Shown: positions 16,269-26,314, counted from the stretch's first letter. The stretch is 64,000 nt of DNA from Cohnella mopanensis (GCF_022352055.1 NZ_JAKRWM010000010.1:1-64000), one strand, 5' to 3'. A program made the numbers and translations. The notes: a model not told the origin generated them from the letters alone.

Positions 16269-16322
16269 TGGTGCCGAGGACCGGGGTCGAACCGGTACGG
16301 TAGTCACCTACCGCAGGATTTT
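16269..16322 (-). repeat. Left attachment-site repeat: 3' part of tRNA-Leu(TAA)
   Basis: These 54 bases are identical to the 3' part of the intact tRNA-Leu gene at 28382, from the CCA end through the T-arm and variable arm into the anticodon loop. Identity stops there. The piece has the same orientation as the tRNA, as expected for the distal att site left by an element that inserted in the tRNA gene. It cannot encode a tRNA. Confidence 0.9.
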
Positions 16323-16382
16323 TAATTCCTGAAGCACTCTCAATAGAACCTATTCTACACTAAAGAAAGCTCGGATACAAAT

Positions 16383-16414
16383 CCTTTAACCATGCGGGTT
16401 AAAGGTACTTTTTT
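16383..16414 (+). terminator. Hairpin with T-run at the island's left edge
   Basis: CCTTTAACC pairs with GGGTTAAAGG and is followed by TACTTTTTT. No plus-strand gene is left upstream, so it may be a leftover. Confidence 0.5.
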
Positions 16415-16456
16415 ATGTTCAGTACTTTCTGCGTTCTGGAAGTTGCATACGGAGCC

Positions 16457-16477
16457 ATGTTAGCATAAATGTTAGCA
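16457..16477 (+). repeat. Paired ATGTTAGCA direct repeats
   Basis: Two copies of ATGTTAGCA lie 12 bp apart. The same word recurs near the other two tRNA-derived repeats (26315-26334 and 28302-28310). Possible arm-type integrase binding sites or a shared relic of the element end. Nothing else is recognisable between here and the caspase gene stop. Confidence 0.45.
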
Positions 16478-16622
16478 AAAGTGCTTGGGCAGGAGCCAAG
16501 TGCTTCTGCTCCTTGCTAATCATTTTATTGAATAAATCGAGGTGCATTGAGCCGGGCGAAAAATGCAGAATAAAGAATATACATTCTTTCGATTGATTAT
16601 CTACACGTGTACATCTATGTTA

Positions 16623-19600
16623 TTAAATATTTTCATTTTTGATTTCTACTATAATATTCTCATAACTTGAATCTAATATCGCTTTGGGATTTTGATAATA
16701 TCCAAGTTCTTCTTTTGTATATATAGATACACTACTAGAAAGATAGTCCTTCAATAACCTATCTGTAATATATTTATTGCTACGTAGAACTTCTAATACA
16801 TCACCACTTAATGCCTTAACTAAATGATGAGTCCATATTCCATTATTCAAGATATCGCTTGAATAAGAGCTTTGTCCTGGTTGGCAAGATAGAAATGTTG
16901 CATAGTACGGAAATTCATTAGTTAGTAATATTAGCTCCTCATCATTAATATCAGTAATTTGGCTACGCTCATTTTCATCCTCAAAGCTTTGCGCACAAGC
17001 ATCAATAAAAATAAGTGCATTTTCACACTTAGATTTTCGTAAAGGATCAAGTAGAATCTTGCTTAGGGAAATTGCAGTTTCTGCAATATGGTATTGATGC
17101 ATGTCGTAAGTTGATAAGTAATTCGTGATACCATTATGGAAACCATGCCCAACATAATAGAACACTAAGCGATCTTCTTTTGTCAAATAATTAAATAAAC
17201 CTCTCAAATCATACTCTAAACTACTTTTCAAAGCCTTTTCATCCATAAACATGTAGATATCATTTTCATCTACATTCATCGACTTAATTAATGCTTCTTT
17301 GAATTTAAGTGCATCATTAGTAGCATACTTTACCTTTGATACTTGATTCTCGTCTCTAGGAGCATAGTTTTCTATTGCTATAATAATCGCTAAAGTTTTT
17401 TGGGGCCTAGAAACATTTAATTTAGGTTTATATTCTGATTTCTTTTCTTCTAAGACACTATTAGAATCTTCTCTGATATACTTTTGGCTCTCCAACAATA
17501 TATCATTTTCTGCTTTTTCTGTTTTGATCACGAAAATGGACTGTTCTCCACTTTGTATCCAGTTATAAGTTACTTCTGGGATTGGTGAAAGTAGGGAAAT
17601 TGCTTTTTTTGTAATTTCAATAACCTGAAAATCAGTACTAAGTCCAACAATCTCGTTTGAAGTTGGTGAATTTTCTTTAAGTCCAAAAATCAATGTTCCA
17701 CCATTTGTATTAGCAAAGGATGAAATAATTTTCGCTATTTTTTGTGGAACATATGGTACAGGATTAAAATCCAACGCTTCAGATTTAGGATCATTAAGTA
17801 ATGTTTCAAGTTCATATTTTGTAATAGCAATGTTTCTTATAGGAATCCTATTAATTTCTGTTTTTTTCAGAAGTTGCCCAAATGTTATTTTTTGGGGTGC
17901 GTTGATACCATCTTCACACCAAAGTTCAGAATCTACATATTCAAGAACATCAAATTCAGAGGTTCCATAAATTAGTACTTGATCATTATCTGAAGGTCTA
18001 GCTACTACAGTTATCTCATTCCCATTTTTTGTAATACCACCAATAATACTATCTGCAATCTTATAAACGTGCGAACAGTCGTACTCCGGCAGTTCCTTTA
18101 GGTGTTCTATTACATTAGTTACCGCTCTCGGAATACGCTGTTGTATATACTGTAATCGGCTATATTCATGCTTTGTTAAATGATAGAATTCCGGAGGTAA
18201 CTTTTTTTCATTGATCGCAGTCTCAATATCTGCAAAAGAATATATTTTTTGATTTTTTGCTTCACCTTCAAAATTACGACTTATTTCAAGAACTTCCTCT
18301 GGTATGTTGAACTCTTCCTGCATAAAGTACTTTTGAATCTCATCAACACTAGATCTAAGTAAAAAGTCTAATTTCTTATCGTGTCCTAGCAGATAGAAAT
18401 AACGACATAAAACTTCAGACAACTTTAATAATACACTATTAGCATTCCAAGGATCCGTTACGTAAAGACTGGTTTCATTAAAATGAATATTCACGCTCTT
18501 AATAAAATCAATTTCTTTATACGTAATTTTAAGTTCTTTAGCCTGAAATATCTCTAAGGTTTCTATTTTGTCTTGTAGGTGGTTTAAGCTGTCTCTTGTA
18601 TTAGCATCACTATGCTCATTTTCAACCCACACTTTAAAATATGGAATAATAATCTTTAATTGTTTTTTCAAGCTCGAACACACTTCTTCTTGAGTGTGAA
18701 CTAGCTCAAATTCACTTTGTCTCAATAACTTTACTTTAAAGTGCTTTAAGAGTATTTCTAGGTTTGGATTTCTTTTATTTTCTGCACTGAGCAATATAAA
18801 ACAATACTGTTCTTGAAAAATAGCCTCGTTACCATCTAAGAAATGTTTGAGAGAGCTACATTCTGTGAATTGATTTTTTGTATTTAACAAAAATCCAGTA
18901 GTAGCCCATTCTTCCACTATTTCAATATTGTCAGTACTCCAATTAACACATTGGGCTAATAATTCAGAATAGATAGATTGAATTTTTTTGTAATTATCAT
19001 TCTTTATGTTTCCCTTATCATCAATATCCATCGATATTTTACTAAGCAATTCTAGGTAGTCCTGCAACTCGAACCTCGTTCTAAAATTAAAGAAGGCTTT
19101 CCAATTTGACGATAATTCGGGTCCATTGAATACGGGTAAATATTTCCCAGCTATAGCTTTTATCTCTTCTGTATTAAGAAATACAGAAGAGACAGTTTCA
19201 CATTTTTCAGAAAGAGTTGGAATGCATTTTACGTTCTTAATAAACCATGGGACATAATTTTCGACTTCATTGCCTGTTATTTGTCCCGGTCTATTCTCGT
19301 TCCCCCAATATGCAATTGCTGGTGATTTGATCTCATCTGGGGAATAGGTTTCTATATAATCACACCAAAGTTTGTAAGCAAACATAGGACTATTTTCTAT
19401 AAGTTGAATATAGTTCAGAGTCATCATACCTCTGAAAGAATTCGCTTTAAAAGTAGTTAGAAAGGGGGTGAATTTTTTATCATTAGTTTCAAAATATTCA
19501 CTTTTAAATTCAACATTGATTAAATCTGATCCAGAAAGTTTATTTGGATATGATAATGTTGAAATTCCTTCTTGAACTCCAAGCATCTTAAAAAAACGTT

Positions 19601-21665
19601 TCCATTCATCCTTTTCAAGAGCATTTGCACAGTACAATTCATTGACGAAAATATCTTTTACTATTATTTTTTCAATTTCTAGTCTCGGCTTATAAAAATC
19701 TGAAAGAAAACAATCTTGAGCTGCCCTCAAAGAACCACTTTGAGTAAAAAGCTTTATTCTCGATAATTGTCTTATCAAATCGTCTTTCAGATTTCCCTTT
19801 CTATACAAACTAAATATATCTTGAATTGTCTGTAAGGCATTCTGGGAGGTTATATAACCATCGATTTTCGGGATAATATTCTGAGTTATATAGGTAATAT
19901 CTGTTTTTTCTTTTACTCCTAAATTCTCTAGCCATTGTCTACTATCTGAATCTTCCAGAAGCCAGTTCTGCAATTCTTGATGCAGAAAAGATAACTCACT
20001 ATTAGGGTTATCCCAGTTCTGATCATCCGCTGTAGGAAAACATACTTGATTTGGATAATTAATTTTATTCTTGTGATCCCAAATAAATGGAAGCTTCATG
20101 AGTGCTTCGTTCGAAATATCTGTAACCCTATCCGATTCACAGAGCTTCTTGAAATATTTTATAAGTTCAATATTATTAGCTGTTGAATGTGTAGAAATAA
20201 AATGTGTAGATAACAAAAATTGATGGATTTGTTTCCATTCAAAAAAAGAAGATCCCAGCTTTTTGAATTCAGAAAAAAAGCCATTATTTTTAGCAAATTG
20301 TTTAGTAGGGCCTGTCTCTTTTGCTTTGTCCTTATCAATAAATTTCTTAATAGGTTCTTCGCCAATAAAGTTCTTCTCAGATAGATATGTAAAATCAACT
20401 ATTGTTTCTTCAATTTTAATTAACTGGCCTTCTCTAGAAATAACAAACGGAACATTTTTTAGAGCGTCTTTAATTCCTTCATTAAATTTTTTCCCCAACT
20501 CGTCAATGAAGGTATCTTTAGGTATTAATTGATATGCTTGAAAATGAAATTCAGTATTCACTAATTTTGAGATCCACTTAAACATCTCAATGGCAATTGT
20601 TTTAAAAAGCCATTGATTCCATTTTGAATCAGCATGAAGCGATTCACGATTAGCAGTGGTTAGAAAACTTGTATTAACAAGCACCGGAAAAGAATACTTA
20701 GTTTCATCAGTTGGTAAATATGAGTATAGAAGTTTTTCATGATTAGAAAGCTTTGTAATACTATCATCACTATCCAATTTGGCAGCTAGCGATAACTCTA
20801 TAGAATCAGCATTCAGTAATTTATCAGGAATATTTCGTTCATCCTTTAAAGCAATCTTTACATCATCAGGAACTGTTAAACTTATAGTATTTATCAACCA
20901 GTCTACTTTCGAGCTTTTACCCTTCTTTAAAGATATTCTATCATTTCCTTTTCGATCGATTTCAACGGAAACTAATTCTGTTATATCAAAATTAATTTCA
21001 GAGATATTTTTAAGAAATAAGAACATGTTTAAGTTCTGAGATAGGCTTTGAGCAGCCTGACTCGTCTCATTCACATTTTTCATTTGAATTATCGTCGCAA
21101 CATTTGCATTATTATCTTCAAGAAATTTATTGATAGGCTCAAAAATTTCTTTTAACTCTGTATATATCGGTATTATTTGCCAAGGAAATTGAAATTCTCG
21201 GTCATTAATTTTCTCCCAAGTTTCCTTTGGTTCTTCCCATTTCCATTCAAATGAATAGGTAGAGTCAAATCTAAAATATTCATCTTTTGTAAATATCGTT
21301 ACTTTATCAGATTGTCCAAAAACCGATTTAAAACCAATGCCTTTATAGCCCGTTTTCGTTAAATCTGATTTTTTAGTTCCATTATTTACATTGCAAATTC
21401 CTTGAAGATCACGAGTAGTGAATGGTCTACCTGAATGAGCAACGACTAAGTTATCACCAAAAATTTTTATCCATACTTTTACATATTCATCCTCATTAGA
21501 AGAGTCATCTGCATTTTGTAAAAGTTCATAAATAAATCGCTTTGAATCTGTATATAAGTCACCTGATAATGCGTTAAGTGAACTAGCCTGGTTTACTGCT
21601 TGACTAGGGTTTGTATAATTAGTATTGTCCGAAAAAATTTTTTCAATATCTGTTTTTAAACTCAT
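16623..21665 (-). CDS. Hsp90/sacsin-like ATPase with AlbA_2-like and caspase domains (defence-type)
   Basis: The 1680-residue protein opens with a GHKL ATPase of the sacsin/Hsp90 kind: FIYELLQNADDSSNED carries the N-box Asn/Asp, and GYKGIGFKSVFG the glycine-rich lid. About 1000 mostly helical residues without clear motifs follow. Residues about 1280-1400 (IAKIISSFANTNGGTLIFGL) match the AlbA_2/Schlafen-like module. Residues about 1420-1640 are a caspase-like peptidase with His1507 in YYVGHGF and Cys1557 in FIDACAQS, both intact. Large proteins joining a nucleotide-dependent sensor to a caspase act in bacterial immunity and cell suicide; that role is inferred here. It is A/T-rich, sits inside a tRNA-bounded island and reads from an ATG with GGAAGGA upstream. 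Confidence 0.85.
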   Translation of the reverse strand: MSLKTDIEKIFSDNTNYTNPSQAVNQASSLNALSGDLYTDSKRFIYELLQNADDSSNEDEYVKVWIKIFGDNLVVAHSGRPFTTRDLQGICNVNNGTKKSDLTKTGYKGIGFKSVFGQSDKVTIFTKDEYFRFDSTYSFEWKWEEPKETWEKINDREFQFPWQIIPIYTELKEIFEPINKFLEDNNANVATIIQMKNVNETSQAAQSLSQNLNMFLFLKNISEINFDITELVSVEIDRKGNDRISLKKGKSSKVDWLINTISLTVPDDVKIALKDERNIPDKLLNADSIELSLAAKLDSDDSITKLSNHEKLLYSYLPTDETKYSFPVLVNTSFLTTANRESLHADSKWNQWLFKTIAIEMFKWISKLVNTEFHFQAYQLIPKDTFIDELGKKFNEGIKDALKNVPFVISREGQLIKIEETIVDFTYLSEKNFIGEEPIKKFIDKDKAKETGPTKQFAKNNGFFSEFKKLGSSFFEWKQIHQFLLSTHFISTHSTANNIELIKYFKKLCESDRVTDISNEALMKLPFIWDHKNKINYPNQVCFPTADDQNWDNPNSELSFLHQELQNWLLEDSDSRQWLENLGVKEKTDITYITQNIIPKIDGYITSQNALQTIQDIFSLYRKGNLKDDLIRQLSRIKLFTQSGSLRAAQDCFLSDFYKPRLEIEKIIVKDIFVNELYCANALEKDEWKRFFKMLGVQEGISTLSYPNKLSGSDLINVEFKSEYFETNDKKFTPFLTTFKANSFRGMMTLNYIQLIENSPMFAYKLWCDYIETYSPDEIKSPAIAYWGNENRPGQITGNEVENYVPWFIKNVKCIPTLSEKCETVSSVFLNTEEIKAIAGKYLPVFNGPELSSNWKAFFNFRTRFELQDYLELLSKISMDIDDKGNIKNDNYKKIQSIYSELLAQCVNWSTDNIEIVEEWATTGFLLNTKNQFTECSSLKHFLDGNEAIFQEQYCFILLSAENKRNPNLEILLKHFKVKLLRQSEFELVHTQEEVCSSLKKQLKIIIPYFKVWVENEHSDANTRDSLNHLQDKIETLEIFQAKELKITYKEIDFIKSVNIHFNETSLYVTDPWNANSVLLKLSEVLCRYFYLLGHDKKLDFLLRSSVDEIQKYFMQEEFNIPEEVLEISRNFEGEAKNQKIYSFADIETAINEKKLPPEFYHLTKHEYSRLQYIQQRIPRAVTNVIEHLKELPEYDCSHVYKIADSIIGGITKNGNEITVVARPSDNDQVLIYGTSEFDVLEYVDSELWCEDGINAPQKITFGQLLKKTEINRIPIRNIAITKYELETLLNDPKSEALDFNPVPYVPQKIAKIISSFANTNGGTLIFGLKENSPTSNEIVGLSTDFQVIEITKKAISLLSPIPEVTYNWIQSGEQSIFVIKTEKAENDILLESQKYIREDSNSVLEEKKSEYKPKLNVSRPQKTLAIIIAIENYAPRDENQVSKVKYATNDALKFKEALIKSMNVDENDIYMFMDEKALKSSLEYDLRGLFNYLTKEDRLVFYYVGHGFHNGITNYLSTYDMHQYHIAETAISLSKILLDPLRKSKCENALIFIDACAQSFEDENERSQITDINDEELILLTNEFPYYATFLSCQPGQSSYSSDILNNGIWTHHLVKALSGDVLEVLRSNKYITDRLLKDYLSSSVSIYTKEELGYYQNPKAILDSSYENIIVEIKNENI

Positions 21666-22000
21666 TTTAATTTTCCTTCCGTTCTTTTGCTTTCGGCGTT
21701 ACGCCGTGTCAAGATGTTGGATCTTGTTCTTCACTACATTACCCAGCGTGCTGAGCAGAAGTCATTGTCATGCCTACTCATCAATAAGTTGCAAGAAGCT
21801 TTTTTCCACAACTAAAACATTTAAGTTATACAGTATTATCCCTCTCAAACTAGAACTGTGAAGAATTTCTTTTCTTACTTACAGAACAGTAAGAACTACA
21901 TCTCTATTAAGCAGAAATTAGCCATGAACTACAGCGAGGCAGCATCTCTATTATGGTGCAGCAAAACTAATTCATTAATTACGAGAATATTGCCGATTTA
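21666..22000. other. Gap between the caspase gene and the ABC cassette
   Basis: This stretch has no convincing gene. A short plus-strand frame reads about 35 codons (MLDLVLHYITQRAEQ) but has no ribosome site. It probably carries the promoter of the caspase gene on the minus strand; no clear -35/-10 pair stands out. Confidence 0.4.
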
Positions 22001-23968
22001 TTACAACCACTCTTTTGGTATTAAAGCATCGCTAGTATTATTCCTCCACCTAGCTACAATATGAATTTCTTCTTTAGGTAGTCCCCAAGCATCTTCATCA
22101 GCGTGTTCTATAACTATTATTTGTGTTGCATACTGGCGTAATTTTATATGAGTTTGTAATGCAGAAAATATCTTTTGTACTCTAATGATATCCTCCGACT
22201 TATAATCCCTTTCCTTTCCTAATTTATCTGGAAAATAAACTTGACTTGGTTGATCAAACACCAAAAACTGAGACACAGGATTCCAAAGTAATGATGTGAA
22301 ATGATCATGCAGAGCAAGCATTGTGGAAACATGGAATCCCATCCAGTTTGCTCCACTTCCGATTTCCCATAAATAATCTTCTCTCTTTCCCGTATTTCGT
22401 TTTACAGTAAGATTCTTAATATCTAACTGCACTGGTATTTCAGAATCCTCTACCCCCAGCTTATCTGCATAAAAGGAAATACTTTTAGAGATTAGATTAA
22501 TAATTGATTTTATTTTTGCATCGATACCTTTAGTGTCTACTTCAATTCGAAGTTTACGTATTCTTGCATCTAATTCGATTAGCTCTTGCAATAAACTATC
22601 ATCTTCATGGATTAACTTATAATTCTCAAGAGAATTCTCAAGTCGTCCAATAAATCTGAATATCTCGTTTTCAGTCTGTCGAGCATTTCTTAAACTCTCC
22701 GACTGATTCTCTAATGCATCTTTTAATCTCCGTATTCGGTTTAAATTTTCCTCTAATTCCTTCAATTTGTTCCTGACTCTAACAATCTCTCTGTCCAACA
22801 TATCAAATGAATTATTTGCATCATTAGATACCTCACTTAAAACTTTTGCATAATCGGATAATTTTTGGAGCTCGTCGTAAGCACTTGAATTTTGCGAACC
22901 ACATAATATACAAGTTTCATTAGGCGTAACTGTATTTAAAAACCAGCCCACGGGTTCTAATCTATTTCTTTGAACACCAATTGAATCATGATATTGTTTT
23001 TCTGATTCAAATAGCTTGCGAAGCTTAGATAATTTAAGCCTTTGATTCCCAATATCTCTTGCAATAATTATTTCTTCATTGGTGATTTCTTGTAATTCAT
23101 TAATAGCATTACTAGTTGCCTCTTCTTGTAATACTATTTTTCGATAATTGCTGTTATCGAATACCATTTTTAAAGCATACAAGTATTTCTCTGTAGACCA
23201 TTCGTTAATATAATCTTGAGACTCCGGAATTAAGCCATACTCTCGCGCCCGCAAATAATACGATTTTAATTGATAGAACCAATTTTCGTTCATTTTTTTT
23301 ATTTCATTGTATTCCCTTTCCTTTTTTGCATACTCTAGTTCAATTTCTTTAAGTTCTTGCCTTAGAAGTAAGGTTTTCTTATCAATTGCTCCAATAACAA
23401 GAGGGAAGATATTTCTTAGTCGTTCCTGGTTGTTGGCTGTGTCAGCTTTATAGAAAAGCGTATAAGGATTTGCAACAATGTGCTGTGGTTGAAACTGAAA
23501 CGCGGAAAAATCGCGAAAACTTGCTCTTTTTTTTGATGAATCAGCATCTTGCTCATTTGTAAGTGTTAAATACGGCAACTGAACGATTTCATTTAATTTA
23601 TTTTTTAGATATTCAACATCATTTTCAGCTGAGGGTCTTGGTAATTTCTCGATATCAAAGATACCCTCTTTAATAAACACTGCTGTACTTTGATTATTTT
23701 GACCCGGCTCTTTCCTTGCAATGAGCATCTCCGTATTTTCAATTCGTAATATAACACCAAACCATTCTGTCTTCTCTCGAATTAGACCAACAGGAATTGT
23801 ACATTTTGAACTTCCCAAGCAATAATCAATTATTGGAATAATTGAAGATTTTCCTTTTTGGCTATCTCCGGTAAGTATGTTAATCTTCTTTAAGTCAAAA
23901 CTTAATATTCTCTCTTTCTTTTCGTGATCTTTAGGCCATAAAATTAAGTGTTGAATTTTTATATTCAT
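22001..23968 (-). CDS. DUF3732 SMC/Rad50-like ATPase of an ABC three-component system
   Basis: The 655-residue protein has a Walker A motif at the start (TGDSQKGKSSII), long charged coiled-coil arms, a central CILC motif (about residues 354-357) reminiscent of a Rad50 zinc hook, a signature-like region (IGSGANWMG), Walker B (FLVFDQPSQVYFP) and a late IVIEHAD switch. This is the DUF3732 layout, the ATPase of ABC-3C conflict systems and, as I recall, of the Menshen phage-defence system. It should use ATP to recognise altered nucleic acid and license the nuclease-like partner. It is the last gene of a three-gene unit, 3 bp after the middle component. Confidence 0.82.
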   Translation of the reverse strand: MNIKIQHLILWPKDHEKKERILSFDLKKINILTGDSQKGKSSIIPIIDYCLGSSKCTIPVGLIREKTEWFGVILRIENTEMLIARKEPGQNNQSTAVFIKEGIFDIEKLPRPSAENDVEYLKNKLNEIVQLPYLTLTNEQDADSSKKRASFRDFSAFQFQPQHIVANPYTLFYKADTANNQERLRNIFPLVIGAIDKKTLLLRQELKEIELEYAKKEREYNEIKKMNENWFYQLKSYYLRAREYGLIPESQDYINEWSTEKYLYALKMVFDNSNYRKIVLQEEATSNAINELQEITNEEIIIARDIGNQRLKLSKLRKLFESEKQYHDSIGVQRNRLEPVGWFLNTVTPNETCILCGSQNSSAYDELQKLSDYAKVLSEVSNDANNSFDMLDREIVRVRNKLKELEENLNRIRRLKDALENQSESLRNARQTENEIFRFIGRLENSLENYKLIHEDDSLLQELIELDARIRKLRIEVDTKGIDAKIKSIINLISKSISFYADKLGVEDSEIPVQLDIKNLTVKRNTGKREDYLWEIGSGANWMGFHVSTMLALHDHFTSLLWNPVSQFLVFDQPSQVYFPDKLGKERDYKSEDIIRVQKIFSALQTHIKLRQYATQIIVIEHADEDAWGLPKEEIHIVARWRNNTSDALIPKEWL

Positions 23969-23971
23969 GTA

Positions 23972-24478
23972 TTAAAACCTCACTTTTAGCAATGTACATA
24001 ATTCCTGAAAAGAAGGCTGAGAAAACCATTGACCTACTCGTCTTGATGTTGAGATCATTTCTTTAATCTCACTATTATTAAATTCAGGTGATTTTGAACG
24101 TACCGGCAATATTTCGAAGTTTTCCTGATCCATTGTTAACAACTTACTTGTAAAGCCAAGGTTCAATGACCTCATTGAAACACCATGCATTTTCTCAACT
24201 CTATCTTGCAATCCCGCAAATATAGACTTATCTTCATTTATGACTTTATAAAGCCCCCCATTAAAGGCTCTCCTATGTGCGTTGCTAACGAAATTTTTAT
24301 TAAAAATCAACGGTAAAACTAACATACAAAGTGCAATACTTGGTCCACGTAGTTCATCAGTTTTCTTGTAAAACTCATTAGCAAAATTGAAGATTGCAAT
24401 TGCCCCTATAGCAATATTTTGTACGACATCATACTCGTGTACTAATTTAGAATCATTATTCATAATCCTCAGCCTCAA
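23972..24478 (-). CDS. ABC-3C middle component
   Basis: The 168-residue protein lies between the nuclease-like gene and the ATPase, overlapping the first by 23 bp. Its plan, an opening helix (QNIAIGAIAIFNFANEFY), a central LPLIFNKNFV segment, FAGLQDRVEKM and a C-terminal RVGQWFSQPSF helix, agrees with the small middle components that accompany DUF3732 ATPases. It has no enzyme motif. The presumed job is to link the ATPase to the effector protein. A start five codons later (MNNDSK) is possible. Confidence 0.72.
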   Translation of the reverse strand: MRLRIMNNDSKLVHEYDVVQNIAIGAIAIFNFANEFYKKTDELRGPSIALCMLVLPLIFNKNFVSNAHRRAFNGGLYKVINEDKSIFAGLQDRVEKMHGVSMRSLNLGFTSKLLTMDQENFEILPVRSKSPEFNNSEIKEMISTSRRVGQWFSQPSFQELCTLLKVRF

Positions 24479-25673
24479 TTAGAATTTTATAATCCGGATG
24501 CCAGCCAATCTCCATGGCATCGGCTAATCTATGATAACTACCTCTTGTTAGATAAAATTGTTCCGTTTGTTGTCCAGCTAAAGGCTCTCTATGATTTAAA
24601 GTTTGATGCAAAATATCTAATCCGCTTTCTTCTCCAAATGTTATGATATCACTTAGCTGTTTCTGTGCTTTTTTATATTTTTGTCTATAGACAGCATGAA
24701 TCATTTTCCAACGATCTTTAAGAGCATCATCAAATTTGTCAATATCTTCTTTTGTTATATCTCCCAAAACACTCAAGCGAATGCGTTCAGAGGAACTCAT
24801 TAAATAATCGTCAATTGCGTCTATTAATAAATTGTCTTCAGATTCAATTGCTAACAAATACAATTGTCTTACAAAAACAGCATTCGCTTGTTCTTGACGT
24901 TCCACATTTGTAATTGGTATAAGTGCTTTGGGTCTCTCAACAAAAGAATGTGTTTCATATCTAGATATTAGTTTGTGATAATACTCTATGAATGCATCTC
25001 TACCTAACCACGCTTGAATTCCATTTCTCCAACAACTCATCGCCGTAGAATGAACCCAGCCTAACAACGAATTATATACTTCATTGAAGGGAATATGATC
25101 TGGAATCATCAAGCGAGTTTTCATCTCACTCAATGACTTATCACCCGAGCTACCCTTTTTCCTATCACATACAACAATTTGCTTAATTAGATCACCAATT
25201 ATCTGATCATTATAACTAATCACTTTATCTACATATGCTTTAATGCCCTGTGGTGTATTCTTTGCAATATTCCTTAGTTTGGAGATGCATTGCTTAATTT
25301 CATCAGGTTCTTTGGCTTTTTCAAGCTCTAAAACCAGACCTGACTCAATTTCCTTATTAGTAACCATTTGAAACTGGGTATTATTATAATTTACTTTCCC
25401 TGTAGCAACATCAGAAAGCCATATACCCAAAGTGTTCCATAAGTCTTTACTATGATCACCAAATGGGATGTTTGATGTAATGGAATGCTTAGCTTGTTCT
25501 CTAACATTTAGTTCAGCATTCTCTTTAACTTGCCTAACTATATCATCCTCAGTCTCAATACCAATTAAGGAACCATTTCCACTGCAAACCAACCAATAAA
25601 GCGCCCTCTCTGGTTGAAACAAATAACCAGCCATGCTACCAGGGGCAGAGTTCTTTGCTAATTTTATAGTCAT
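24456..25673 (-). CDS. ABC-3C nuclease-like effector component
   Basis: The 405-residue protein is the first gene of the cassette. Residues about 10-100 look like a Cap4/DUF4297-type restriction fold: a glycine-rich start (GSMAGYLFQPERALYWL), an acidic strand (IETEDDI) and a lysine-bearing strand (REQAKHS), ending in TLGIWLSD. Together these resemble the D/E...(Q/E)xK active site of PD-(D/E)XK nucleases. The helical remainder (to residue 405) fits the conserved C-terminal region of ABC-3C effectors. It would cut DNA once released by the ATPase partner; this is inference. The catalytic assignment by eye is uncertain. Confidence 0.65.
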   Translation of the reverse strand: MTIKLAKNSAPGSMAGYLFQPERALYWLVCSGNGSLIGIETEDDIVRQVKENAELNVREQAKHSITSNIPFGDHSKDLWNTLGIWLSDVATGKVNYNNTQFQMVTNKEIESGLVLELEKAKEPDEIKQCISKLRNIAKNTPQGIKAYVDKVISYNDQIIGDLIKQIVVCDRKKGSSGDKSLSEMKTRLMIPDHIPFNEVYNSLLGWVHSTAMSCWRNGIQAWLGRDAFIEYYHKLISRYETHSFVERPKALIPITNVERQEQANAVFVRQLYLLAIESEDNLLIDAIDDYLMSSSERIRLSVLGDITKEDIDKFDDALKDRWKMIHAVYRQKYKKAQKQLSDIITFGEESGLDILHQTLNHREPLAGQQTEQFYLTRGSYHRLADAMEIGWHPDYKILIEAEDYE

Positions 25674-25941
25674 ACAGCCACCTCAATTCAATACAGACAT
25701 ATCTAGGTCCTCATTCGTAAGACTCACGAACTACATCTATTTACATTTCGATAAATAACAACATTTTCCTCCGAAACAAATGTTCGCCATAATTGAGTAT
25801 TTTGAATGGAATGAAATATATATTATATCCCTGATACCTATGCATGATAGTTAGTCCTCGCGAGAGGCTCTACATGCATCGCATGGCCGTGCACATGCAA
25901 ATGTGTAAGGCTCTTTTTGTATCCATCAAATCAACGGAGGA

Positions 25942-26158
25942 AAGCCAATGAACCCTTATCCACCAACAGAAAACATCCACTCTATTTGCTTAAAGTCGGA
26001 TTCGCTAATCAATTGCCTTGCTTCAGGAAGCGTATAGTAATCCTCATAACCGTTTTCTTATAATAAGAAAGCAACACCTTCTCTGATAACTCTTCATTGG
26101 AAAGCTCCAGTAAAGACTTGTCATCGATCCGATAATAATGTTTCAAGTTACCTTATCG
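25942..26158 (-). pseudogene. Frameshifted remnant of an unrecognised gene
   Basis: Two minus-strand frames join through a one-base slip into one coherent acidic sequence: HYYRIDDKSLLELSNEELSE, then about 10 codons, then GYEDYYTLPEARQLISESDF and WMFSVGG before a stop. The composition is that of a real protein, and the frame break falls in an A-run near 26065. I do not recognise the family. Either a broken cargo gene of the island or the tail of one. The rest of the gap from 25674 shows nothing supportable. Confidence 0.35.
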
Positions 26159-26314
26159 TAGAGAAGCCATAAAAGCAGAAATCCAGCGTCTTAGAATCAA
26201 GCGTGACGAAATTCTCGAACGCATCATCTGAACCAACAATTGCCGAGGACGAAGCCAGTACAACTATAATGCCGAACATGACGGAATTCTCGAACATACA
26301 CACAAAAAAGAGCA

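Noticed and set aside
16176..16307. Minus-strand frame running out of the left tRNA repeat (starts MTTVPVRPRSSAP)
   Set aside because: The same start appears at the intact tRNA-Leu because both frames begin inside tRNA sequence; not a protein family.
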